A stretch of 64,000 nucleotides of DNA. Source: Marvinbryantia formatexigens DSM 14469 (GTDB lineage: Bacteria > Bacillota > Clostridia > Lachnospirales > Lachnospiraceae). Made by a program: the position numbers and the translations under genes. The DNA lies in NCBI RefSeq assembly GCF_025148285.1, contig NZ_CP102268.1, positions 2,521,001-2,585,000 of the forward strand, in the 5' to 3' direction. Positions within the stretch are counted from its first letter, which is position 1. The number at the start of each line of letters is the position of its first letter. This document shows, in pieces, positions 7,384 through 15,384 of the stretch. The notes below the pieces were generated by a model. That model saw only the letters and a program-made list of their open reading frames with translations. It made no database searches and was not told the origin of the DNA.

Positions 7384-10071
7384 ATGAGAAAATTTTTTGC
7401 GGCGAAATCGCCGGAGATAACAAAACGGGAACTGGAGCATATGGAACTGGCGCGCGCTGTGGCGGGCGAGTGTATGGTTCTGCTGGAAAACGACGGGACG
7501 CTTCCTCTGGCAGCAGGCGGAAAGCTTGCGCTGTACGGGATGGGAGCACGTCATACGATAAAAGGCGGTACCGGCTCCGGGGACGTAAATACCAGAAGCA
7601 ATGTGACGATTGAGCAGGGTCTGGCGGAGGCTGGTTATACGATTACGACCGGCGGCTGGCTTGACCGCAATGAGCGGAAGCGGACGGCAGAGAAGGACGC
7701 ATACCTGCGGTGGATGACGGAAGAGGCGGAACGCCGCGGTTGTTCCCCGTTCCTGGTGAGCTTTTCAGACCCGTTTGCGGAGCCCGCTCCGGAGATGATT
7801 ACAGAGGAAGACTGGCGGGCATCGGAAACGGATACGGCAGTTTATGTGATATCCCGGAATTCCGGGGAGGGTTCGGACCGTTACGACAGACCGGGGGATT
7901 ACCGGCTGTATCCGGAGGAAAAAGAGCAGCTTGCATTTCTGGGGCGCTCCTATGCAAAAGTAGTGCTGGTGCTGAACATTGGCGGTGTGATGGATTTGTC
8001 GGAGATAAAGGAAATACCGGGCATTGGGGCGGTGCTTCTGATGACACAGCTTGGCAACATCGGCGGGCAGGTTCTGGCGGATGTGCTGTCCGGCAGGGTG
8101 ACGCCGTCCGGAAAACTGACGGATACCTGGGCAAAGCGCTATGAGGATTATCCGTCTGCGGCCGCCTTCAGCCACAATGACGGCGATGTGGACGACGAAT
8201 ATTATACCGAAGGAATTTATGTCGGCTATCGCTATTTTGATACTTTCGGGGTGAAACCACTGTATTGCTTTGGCTATGGAAAATCATATACGGAGTTTGC
8301 CATCCGCACAGAAAATGTAGTTGTGAAAAACGGACAGGTAATACTTTCTGTGCTTGTGAAGAATACGGGAAGTGAGTATGCAGGCAAAGAGGTCGTGCAG
8401 GTTTATTACTCTGCTCCGGAGGGAACGCTGGAAAAGCCGTATCAGGAGCTGGCGGCATTTGCCAAGACGGGACTTCTGGCACCGGGAGAGAGTGAGAAGC
8501 TGGAAATCGCCTTTGCGGTGCGCGATATGGCTTCGTACTGCGAAAAATGCGCATCCTGGGTGCTGGAAAAGGGCGATTATATCCTGCGTATTGGCAGCAG
8601 CTCGGCGGACACACAGGCTGCGGCGGTGCTGACGCTGAAGGAGACAGTAAAGACAGAGATTCTGAAAAATCTGTTTGCGGATGCAGAGCTGCCTGAGGAA
8701 CTGCACGCAGACTGCACCGGAGCGGTCACGGATGACCTGTGCGATGCTGAAACAATGGAAGAGCCGGGCTGCGATGAGGGCGCTGCTGAAGCAGTGGAAG
8801 AGAACGGATGCGGCAACAGAGCGGCAGAAGAGCCGGGCTGCGGCGCGGGCGCTGCCGGGGGCGCGACACAGATACCGCACATCCTGTTGTGCGCGGCGGA
8901 AATTGAAACGAGGCAGGCACAGTACATGGAAGAGCGTGAGCTTTATACCACAGACCAGACGAGGATGCTCACGCTTGCGGATGTGAAAAACGGCACCTGC
9001 ACCGTGGAGGAGCTGACGGCGCAGCTTACTGTGGAAGAGCTGGCGGAGCTGTGCGTTGGAACGCTGCGCGCGGACGGCGGTTCGATTGTCGGCAATGCGT
9101 CTTATACGGTTCCGGGCGCAGCAGGTGATACAAGTGCGCTTCTGCAGGAGACGCGCGGCATAAAAAATATGATTCTGGCGGATGGACCGGCAGGCCTCAG
9201 ACTGCAGCCGGTCTTTAAGACGAACAAGGACGGAGAACTGCTTCCGGGCGGGGAGATTCTGGGAGACAGCTATGTGTCGTTTGACAAAAACCTGGAAGAA
9301 TCGCAGACAGATACTTATTATCAGTATTGTACGGCTATCCCGATTGGCTGGGCGCTGGCGCAGTCCTGGAATCTGCCGGCACTGGAGCGGATTGGAGCAA
9401 TGGTCGGAAGAGAGATGGAGGAATTTGGCATTGACCTCTGGCTGGCTCCTGCGCTGAATATCCACCGGAATCCGCTGTGCGGACGGAATTTTGAGTATTA
9501 TTCTGAAGATCCGTATGTGAGCGGAAAAGCCGCCGCGGCGATTACAAAGGGTGTGCAGAGCTGCGCGGGAAAGGGAACGACCATCAAGCATTTTGCCGCT
9601 AACAGCCAGGAGGACAACCGCTACTTTACTAATTCACACGTCAGTGAGCGGGCGCTGCGGGAAATCTATCTGAAAGGTTTTGAGATTGCGGTGAAGGAAT
9701 CGCAGCCGTTTTCTATCATGACCTCCTATAACCTGATAAACGGAACACATACGGCGAACAGCCGCGATTTGCTGCAGGCAGCGGCGCGGGATGAATGGGG
9801 ATTTGAGGGCGTGATTATGACGGACTGGTTCACCTCGCAGGAGCAGCCGGCGCTTACCGGGGAGGCAAAGGTAAAATATCCGATATCAGCGTCAACCGGT
9901 TGTATTTATGCCGGAAATGATATTCAGATGCCGGGCTGCCAGAAGAATGTGGATGACATTACGGAGGCAGTGAAAAGCGGCAGGGAAATAGACGGTTACA
10001 GCGTTACGCTGGCAGATTTGCAGTACAATGCGGCAAATGTTATCCGGGCGGTGTGCAGGACTTCGCGATGA
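7384..10071 (+). CDS. GH3 beta-glucosidase-type glycosidase with reversed domain order
   Basis: An 895-residue intracellular glycoside hydrolase family 3 enzyme. The order is inverted relative to most GH3 proteins: the alpha/beta sandwich comes first (about 1-260, with KGGTGSGDVN), then a fibronectin-III-like domain (about 300-430), then the TIM barrel (about 590-890). The barrel shows DGPAGLRLQ, the acid-binding KHFAANSQEDNR and the nucleophile region GVIMTDWF, with D814 the expected nucleophile. This order is known from Butyrivibrio and Ruminococcus beta-glucosidases. A Glu/Ala/Gly/Cys-rich segment at about 456-500 with repeated EEPGC words looks like an inserted linker. The start at 7384 has AAAGGAG upstream; an earlier ATG at 7333 lies within the promoter. 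Substrate: beta-linked glucosides or xylosides. Confidence 0.9.
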   Translation: MRKFFAAKSPEITKRELEHMELARAVAGECMVLLENDGTLPLAAGGKLALYGMGARHTIKGGTGSGDVNTRSNVTIEQGLAEAGYTITTGGWLDRNERKRTAEKDAYLRWMTEEAERRGCSPFLVSFSDPFAEPAPEMITEEDWRASETDTAVYVISRNSGEGSDRYDRPGDYRLYPEEKEQLAFLGRSYAKVVLVLNIGGVMDLSEIKEIPGIGAVLLMTQLGNIGGQVLADVLSGRVTPSGKLTDTWAKRYEDYPSAAAFSHNDGDVDDEYYTEGIYVGYRYFDTFGVKPLYCFGYGKSYTEFAIRTENVVVKNGQVILSVLVKNTGSEYAGKEVVQVYYSAPEGTLEKPYQELAAFAKTGLLAPGESEKLEIAFAVRDMASYCEKCASWVLEKGDYILRIGSSSADTQAAAVLTLKETVKTEILKNLFADAELPEELHADCTGAVTDDLCDAETMEEPGCDEGAAEAVEENGCGNRAAEEPGCGAGAAGGATQIPHILLCAAEIETRQAQYMEERELYTTDQTRMLTLADVKNGTCTVEELTAQLTVEELAELCVGTLRADGGSIVGNASYTVPGAAGDTSALLQETRGIKNMILADGPAGLRLQPVFKTNKDGELLPGGEILGDSYVSFDKNLEESQTDTYYQYCTAIPIGWALAQSWNLPALERIGAMVGREMEEFGIDLWLAPALNIHRNPLCGRNFEYYSEDPYVSGKAAAAITKGVQSCAGKGTTIKHFAANSQEDNRYFTNSHVSERALREIYLKGFEIAVKESQPFSIMTSYNLINGTHTANSRDLLQAAARDEWGFEGVIMTDWFTSQEQPALTGEAKVKYPISASTGCIYAGNDIQMPGCQKNVDDITEAVKSGREIDGYSVTLADLQYNAANVIRAVCRTSR

Positions 10072-10100
10072 AAATACAAAACGCCAAAACATTAGGTACC

Positions 10101-10129
10101 TTGACAAATAAATGGGAAAGTGCTACTAT
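10101..10129 (+). promoter_or_regulatory. Sigma-A promoter of the ABC exporter operon
   Basis: TTGACA at 10101-10106, 17-base spacer, TACTAT at 10124-10129, about 50 bases before the first exporter gene. Confidence 0.75.
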
Positions 10130-10179
10130 TTAGGAAGCAAAAAGCAAATCATGCAGGTTTTAAGCAACAGAGGTAGCAC

Positions 10180-11907
10180 ATGAAAAAATATAAAAATGCA
10201 ATCCGGAAAAATTTATATTGTTTTATTTTAGGTCCTTTTTTTATGATTATTGAGGCGTGCGGCGAGTTTATCCTGCCGTATCTGAATGCAAATATCATTG
10301 ATACGGGGGCGGCGAACGGCGATATTTCGTATATTCTGCGCAACGGCGTGTATATGATTCTGCTGGCGCTCGTCATGCTGGCAGGCGGTGTGTTCGGCGC
10401 GTATTTTGCGATTAAGGGGGCGGCGCGCGTTGCCGCGGATGTGCGGATGCAGACCTTTGTGCAGATTCAGAAGTTTTCTTTTGCCAATATTGATGATTTT
10501 TCCACTGGGTCGCTGATTACCCGTATTACAAATGATATCACGCAGATTCAGAACTTTATCCAGACGCTGCTGCGCGGCTGTTTTCGCAGTCCGGTGATGC
10601 TGGTCGGCGGCATCTGCATGTCCTTTGCGCTGAATGCGCGTCTGGCGGTCGTGATCTGCATCGTTATTCCGCTGCTGGCGGCGGCTATCTTTTTCATTAT
10701 CCGGACAGCGGCGCCGCGCTACACGATCATGCAGAACCGGCTGGATGCTGTAAACAACCGGATAAATGAAACGATTACAAATGAACGGGTGATTAAATCC
10801 TTTGTCCGGGAGGAATACGAGAAAGAAAAATTCTCCGGGGTAAACGAAGAGCTGATGGAAAAGAGCATCCGTGCGCTGAAAATGATGATTTTAATGCAGC
10901 CGGTGTCTGCGCTGGCGGTCAATGTGACGATGCTCGCCGTGGTATGGATCGCCGGCAGGCAGATTATGATAGGGGATATGCAGATCGGTACGCTGACGGC
11001 GTTTATTACCTATCTGTCCCAGATTCTGACGGCGCTGAATTTTCTGGCAAATATTGTTCTCCAGGGCACGCGGGCGGCGGCTTCTGACCGTCGTATCACG
11101 GAGGTATTGGAGGCGGAAATTACCTTAAACGACAGAAATGCATCGGAAAAAGAAAAAACGCTGCAGCGGGGAGATATTGTATTCCAGGACGTGTCCTTCC
11201 GTTACTTTAAGCAGAACCACGAAAAGGTACTGAATAATATTAATCTGGAAATCCATCATGGAGAGCAGGTCGGCATCATCGGTTCCACAGGAAGCGGAAA
11301 GACAACACTGGTTTCACTGATCCCGCGCCTGTATGATGTGGACGAGGGCTGCGTCCTGGTGGACGGCACGGATGTGCGGGAGTGGTCGATGGAAAAGCTG
11401 CGCGCGGGCGTGGCGGTCGTGCTTCAGAAAAACACGCTGTTTTCCGGAAGCATTGCGGAAAACCTGCGCTGGGGCAGTGAGGACGCCAGTCAGGAGGAGC
11501 TGGTGTGGGCATGCAGGACCGCGCACGCGGAAGAATTTATCGAAACCTTTCCGGAAAAATATGAGACTGTGCTGGAGCAGGGCGGCAGTAACCTGTCCGG
11601 CGGACAGCGTCAGCGCCTCTGCATTGCGCGGGCGCTTCTGAAGCATCCGAAAATACTGATACTGGATGATTCTACCAGCGCGGTGGATACGGCGACGGAC
11701 GCCTGTATCCGGAAATCCTTCCGTGAGGAGCTGCAGGACACCACCAAAATCATCATTGCCCAGCGTATCCACTCCGTGATGGATTCGGATAAGCTGATTG
11801 TGATGGATGATGGAAAAATTGTAGATGCGGGTACGCATGATGAACTGCTTATGCGCTGCCGGGAGTACCAGGAAATTTATTATTCACAGGTAAGTAAGGA
11901 GGAGTGA
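10180..11907 (+). CDS. Heterodimeric ABC exporter, subunit with degenerate Walker B
   Basis: A 575-residue half-transporter with six N-terminal membrane helices and a C-terminal nucleotide-binding domain. Walker A GSTGSGKTT is at 368-376 and the signature LSGGQ is canonical. The Walker B reads ILILDDS, so residue 497 is Asp where the catalytic Glu is expected. In heterodimeric exporters such as TM287/288 this marks the subunit that forms the degenerate ATP site. The partner gene starts 3 bases after its stop. Likely substrates are drugs or amphipathic peptides or lipids. The MarR gene downstream suggests drug-responsive control. Confidence 0.9.
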   Translation: MKKYKNAIRKNLYCFILGPFFMIIEACGEFILPYLNANIIDTGAANGDISYILRNGVYMILLALVMLAGGVFGAYFAIKGAARVAADVRMQTFVQIQKFSFANIDDFSTGSLITRITNDITQIQNFIQTLLRGCFRSPVMLVGGICMSFALNARLAVVICIVIPLLAAAIFFIIRTAAPRYTIMQNRLDAVNNRINETITNERVIKSFVREEYEKEKFSGVNEELMEKSIRALKMMILMQPVSALAVNVTMLAVVWIAGRQIMIGDMQIGTLTAFITYLSQILTALNFLANIVLQGTRAAASDRRITEVLEAEITLNDRNASEKEKTLQRGDIVFQDVSFRYFKQNHEKVLNNINLEIHHGEQVGIIGSTGSGKTTLVSLIPRLYDVDEGCVLVDGTDVREWSMEKLRAGVAVVLQKNTLFSGSIAENLRWGSEDASQEELVWACRTAHAEEFIETFPEKYETVLEQGGSNLSGGQRQRLCIARALLKHPKILILDDSTSAVDTATDACIRKSFREELQDTTKIIIAQRIHSVMDSDKLIVMDDGKIVDAGTHDELLMRCREYQEIYYSQVSKEE

Positions 11908-11910
11908 CAG

Positions 11911-13794
11911 ATGGATGCAGAAAGAGCCATGCGTTTACAGAAGAAATATGGTCATTCTTCCGTGGAAGGAAATAAAAAAGAACTGAATGTGGGACCGGGA
12001 GCCGGCCGCGGGCGCGCAATGGGAGCGGTGGGGAAGCCGCAGAATCTAAAGGATACAGTCGTGCGTCTGTTCCGTTATCTCGGAAAAGAACGCAGGCAGA
12101 TGGCGCTCGCCATGATAACGGCAGTGATTTTTTCGATTTCATCGCTGGCGGCGTCGTATCTGCTGCGGCCGGCAATCAACCGTTTTATTTATTACGACCC
12201 GGCAGACGCGGATATTTCCATCCGGATATCGGGACTTTTCGGGGCGCTTGCGGTGCTGGCGCTGGTATATGCCATCAATATTTTTTCGCAGTGGCTGCAG
12301 CAGCGTCTGATGCTGGATGTTTCGCAGCGTTCACTGCGGCGTATGCGCGAAGAATTATATGCAAAGCTGCAGACGCTTCCGGTTTCCTACTTTGATAATC
12401 ATGCGGTGGGGGACGTGATGAGCCGCTTTACAAATGATGTGGATGCCGTCGGGGAAATGCTGAACACCACGCTTATCCAGATTATTTCCGGAGCGATTTC
12501 GATTGTCGGAACCGTTGTGCTGATGCTGTACACCAATGTAATTCTCGGTCTGATGACAATTATTCTGACACCGCTGCTGGTACTGGTGAGCAGATGGTTT
12601 ATCCAGAAAGGCAGAAAAGCATATGTTGCGCAGCAGCAGAAGCTGGGGGTCTTAAACGGTTTTGCACAGGAAATGATTACCGGGCAGAAGATTATCAAGG
12701 TATTCAATCATGAAGAAACGGCGACGGAGGAATTCGGATATTTAAACGAACAACTGATGGAAACGCAGATCCAGGCGCAGTTCCAGGCGGGTGTGATGGG
12801 ACCGGTGACGCATCAGCTCTGCAACGTGATTTATGCACTGACGGCGTGCGTGGGCGCTGTGCTGGTAGTGAAGCGGGGATTCGACCTTGGCGGACTGACA
12901 GTTTCCGTTAATTATACCCGGCAGTTTAACCGTCCCATCAATGAAATCGCCATGCAGATGAATAATGTTTTTTCTGCGCTTGCAGGTGCGGAGCGCGTCT
13001 TCCAGGTGCTGGATGAGGAACCGGAGCGGGAAGAGCAGGAGACAGTGCCGCTGAAAGAAATCAGAGGGGATGTGGTCGTCTCCCACGTGAATTTTGGTTA
13101 TTGTCCGGGAACGCCGGTTCTGCACGATATTTCCCTGTATGCAAAGCCCGGACAGAAGATTGCTTTCGTTGGCTCCACCGGAGCGGGAAAAACAACCGTC
13201 ACCAATCTGCTTTCGCGCTTTTATGATATAGAGGACGGCAGCATTACGATTGACGGTGTTCCGATTGAGAAAATCGAGCGCTCCTTCCTGCGCCGGAATA
13301 TCGCTATGGTGCTTCAGGACACCCATCTTTTTACGGGAACGGTGCGGGAAAATATCCGTTATGGGAGGCTGGATGCCACAGATGAGGAGGTGGAGCAGGC
13401 GGCGAAGGTTGCCTCCGCCCATTCTTTTATCATGCATCTGGAAAACGGCTACGATACCATCCTTGAGCACGACGGCGCCAATCTCTCCCAGGGACAGCGC
13501 CAGCTTCTGAATATCGCCAGAGCGGCAATCTCAAAAGCGCCGATTCTGATTCTGGACGAGGCGACCAGCTCTGTAGATACCAGAACGGAGCGCCATATTG
13601 AGGAAGGCATGGACGCCATTATGACGAACCGCACGACCTTTGTAATTGCGCACAGGCTCTCCACCGTCCGCAAATCCAATGCCATTATGGTGCTGGAGAA
13701 GGGACGGATTCTGGAGCGGGGAACGCATGAGGAGCTGCTTGCCCAGGGCGGAAGATATGCCGACCTGTATCATGAGATCGCACAGCTTGAATAA
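11911..13794 (+). CDS. Heterodimeric ABC exporter, subunit with catalytic Glu
   Basis: A 627-residue half-transporter and partner of the preceding gene. It has an N-terminal cytoplasmic extension of about 55 residues, six membrane helices, Walker A GSTGAGKTT, and Walker B ILILDEAT with catalytic Glu 550. Its signature is LSQGQ (from about residue 525) instead of LSGGQ. The non-canonical signature here and the Asp in the partner fall together at one ATP site, as expected for an asymmetric exporter. A strong ribosome site (AAGGAGGAG) overlaps the end of the first gene, so translation is probably coupled. Confidence 0.92.
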   Translation: MDAERAMRLQKKYGHSSVEGNKKELNVGPGAGRGRAMGAVGKPQNLKDTVVRLFRYLGKERRQMALAMITAVIFSISSLAASYLLRPAINRFIYYDPADADISIRISGLFGALAVLALVYAINIFSQWLQQRLMLDVSQRSLRRMREELYAKLQTLPVSYFDNHAVGDVMSRFTNDVDAVGEMLNTTLIQIISGAISIVGTVVLMLYTNVILGLMTIILTPLLVLVSRWFIQKGRKAYVAQQQKLGVLNGFAQEMITGQKIIKVFNHEETATEEFGYLNEQLMETQIQAQFQAGVMGPVTHQLCNVIYALTACVGAVLVVKRGFDLGGLTVSVNYTRQFNRPINEIAMQMNNVFSALAGAERVFQVLDEEPEREEQETVPLKEIRGDVVVSHVNFGYCPGTPVLHDISLYAKPGQKIAFVGSTGAGKTTVTNLLSRFYDIEDGSITIDGVPIEKIERSFLRRNIAMVLQDTHLFTGTVRENIRYGRLDATDEEVEQAAKVASAHSFIMHLENGYDTILEHDGANLSQGQRQLLNIARAAISKAPILILDEATSSVDTRTERHIEEGMDAIMTNRTTFVIAHRLSTVRKSNAIMVLEKGRILERGTHEELLAQGGRYADLYHEIAQLE

Positions 13795-13841
13795 GGCTTA
13801 TTTATACAGCTTATGATGCTAAAAGAAAAGAGGGATTCCGG

Positions 13842-14423
13842 ATGAGAGATTATGACAGGAAAGATGATCTGATGTGTGGGGAGCATCACAGAAAAGGCGG
13901 CTTTCATGGACGCATAGAAGGGTTTCATATCGAAGATGCTTCCCTGCAGGAGCTGTTAATCAGAGCCGGCTATATTGCAGAGCGCAAGAGCGGAAGACAG
14001 AGAGGACAGAACCGCATCCTGAGGATTCTGCTGGAAAATCCAAAGATGAGCCAGCGGGCGCTGCAGGAGCGGCTTGGGATAGAGCCGGGGTCCATGAGTG
14101 AGATTCTTGCAAAGCTGGAGGAAAAGGGCTTTCTTGTGAAAGAAAAAGACGAAAATGACCGGCGCAGAATGATTCTTACGCTCACGGAAGAGGGAAAAGC
14201 GGTCGCCGGGGCTGAGAGCGGAAATGGTGAAAAACCGGATAAAGAGGAAATCTTTTCCTCCCTGACACCAGACGAGCAGAAGCGGTTGAAGGAAATGCTG
14301 CGAAAGCTTCTGACGCAATGGCGTATGGAAAGGCGGCAGCGCAGCAGGGCGGCGGGTCTGAACGATGACAGAGCAGAGACGGAAAAAGAATCTGGAGGAT
14401 CAGAGGAAGAATACGGAAAATAA
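13842..14423 (+). CDS. MarR family transcriptional regulator
   Basis: A 193-residue winged-helix protein. The core (about 45-120) shows LRILLENPKMSQRALQERLG, then MSEILAKLEEKGFLVKEKD and the wing DRRRMILTLTEEG, typical of MarR. The C-terminal 70 residues are highly charged and probably disordered. The N-terminus carries several His residues (GEHHRKGGFHGRIEGFHIED) which could bind metal; that is speculation. It lies 47 bases after the ABC exporter pair and probably regulates it in response to exported compounds. The ribosome site is AAGAGGGA. Confidence 0.85.
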   Translation: MRDYDRKDDLMCGEHHRKGGFHGRIEGFHIEDASLQELLIRAGYIAERKSGRQRGQNRILRILLENPKMSQRALQERLGIEPGSMSEILAKLEEKGFLVKEKDENDRRRMILTLTEEGKAVAGAESGNGEKPDKEEIFSSLTPDEQKRLKEMLRKLLTQWRMERRQRSRAAGLNDDRAETEKESGGSEEEYGK

Positions 14424-14447
14424 TGGAAAAATGAGGGAGCACACGTT

Positions 14448-15113
14448 ATGAAAAGAGATTATAAGAATTTGCTATATCGTTGCCTTATTATGCTTGTGGG
14501 TCTGGTAATTGCTCACTTTGGTGTTACCATATATCTTCTTGCAGATCTGGGAGCGGATCCGTTTAATGTGTTTGTACAGGGAGCTTTTCGCAGCCTGCAG
14601 TCTTTGACGGACAGTGCGTTTCTGACACATGGAAGAACGCACATTGCGATTTCTCTTTTGATTATTTTCATACTTCTGGCAGTGGACAGGACATACATAA
14701 AGATTGGCACTATTTTGTGCATGATATGCGGAGGACCGATTATAGACTTTTTTACGATGCTGTTTTCGCCTGTTTTTGCAATCAGTCATCCGGTGTGGGC
14801 GGACATACTGGCGGGAATTATTGCCTGTGCGATTCTTGCTTTTGGGATGACGATCGTGATAAAGTCCGATGCCGGAACCGGACCAAATGACCTTGTAGCG
14901 GTCGTTATCAGCGATAAGATCCACCGTAGCTTCAGCATTGTGCGTATTGCGGTTGATGTGGCATTTGTGGCAATTGGATTTATCCTGGGCGGCTCTTTTG
15001 GAATTGGAACTATTATCTGCGCGTTCCTGGTCGGACCAGTCGCAGGCTTTTTCCTTCCGTACAGCGAAAAATATATAAACGTATTATTAAGATGCCAGGG
15101 TCAAAAGGTCTAA
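14448..15113 (+). CDS. YczE/YitT-like membrane protein, 3' end altered by an insertion
   Basis: A 221-residue protein with about five to six membrane helices. It resembles the YczE/YyaS/YitT group of unknown function (LADLGADPFNVFVQG, IVIKSDAGTGPNDLVAVV). It follows the MarR gene by 24 bases and may belong to its operon. The last residues, RCQGQKV, and the stop come from a 192-bp inverted-repeat element that starts at 15091. Removing the element and one copy of its 8-bp duplication gives an ending VLLKK and a TAG stop. Function is probably intact because only the tail changed. Confidence 0.8.
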   Translation: MKRDYKNLLYRCLIMLVGLVIAHFGVTIYLLADLGADPFNVFVQGAFRSLQSLTDSAFLTHGRTHIAISLLIIFILLAVDRTYIKIGTILCMICGGPIIDFFTMLFSPVFAISHPVWADILAGIIACAILAFGMTIVIKSDAGTGPNDLVAVVISDKIHRSFSIVRIAVDVAFVAIGFILGGSFGIGTIICAFLVGPVAGFFLPYSEKYINVLLRCQGQKV

Positions 15114-15282
15114 GCCCACATGAGCCAGCTCTATAGTGGGCGTAAGACCTTGGGACCCGCCCCGATATGAGCATAAAAGTGGGATGTATATCCCACGATA
15201 TGCGAATAGCGGGTAGGATTGTGGGAGTGCGAAGCACGTAACAATCCGTAGGCATCATATTTAGGGCTTTTGACCCAACATC
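15091..15282. mobile_element. 192-bp miniature inverted-repeat element with 8-bp target duplication
   Basis: The ends are imperfect inverted repeats: GATGCCAGGGTCAAAAG on the left and CTTTTGACCCAACATC on the right, with ten perfect terminal-proximal pairs (15098-15107 with 15267-15276). The element is flanked on both sides by ATTATTAA (15083-15090 and 15283-15290). Internal hairpins include GTGGGA/TCCCAC and GATTGT/ACAATC. It has no open reading frame, so it would move only with a transposase supplied elsewhere. It overlaps the 3' end of the YczE-like gene. Confidence 0.8.
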
Positions 15283-15384
15283 ATTATTAAAAAAATAGAT
15301 GTTTAAGCTAGATAATATAGCCAATATGTGTTATACTTAAACTCGTATTCACGAGGGAATCAATTAGATAAGGAAGGTGAGCGA

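Noticed and set aside
8284-9591. A 435-codon minus-strand frame across the GH3 gene
   Set aside because: Antisense shadow of a well-supported glycosidase; composition is Arg/Cys/Leu-rich with no recognisable domain.
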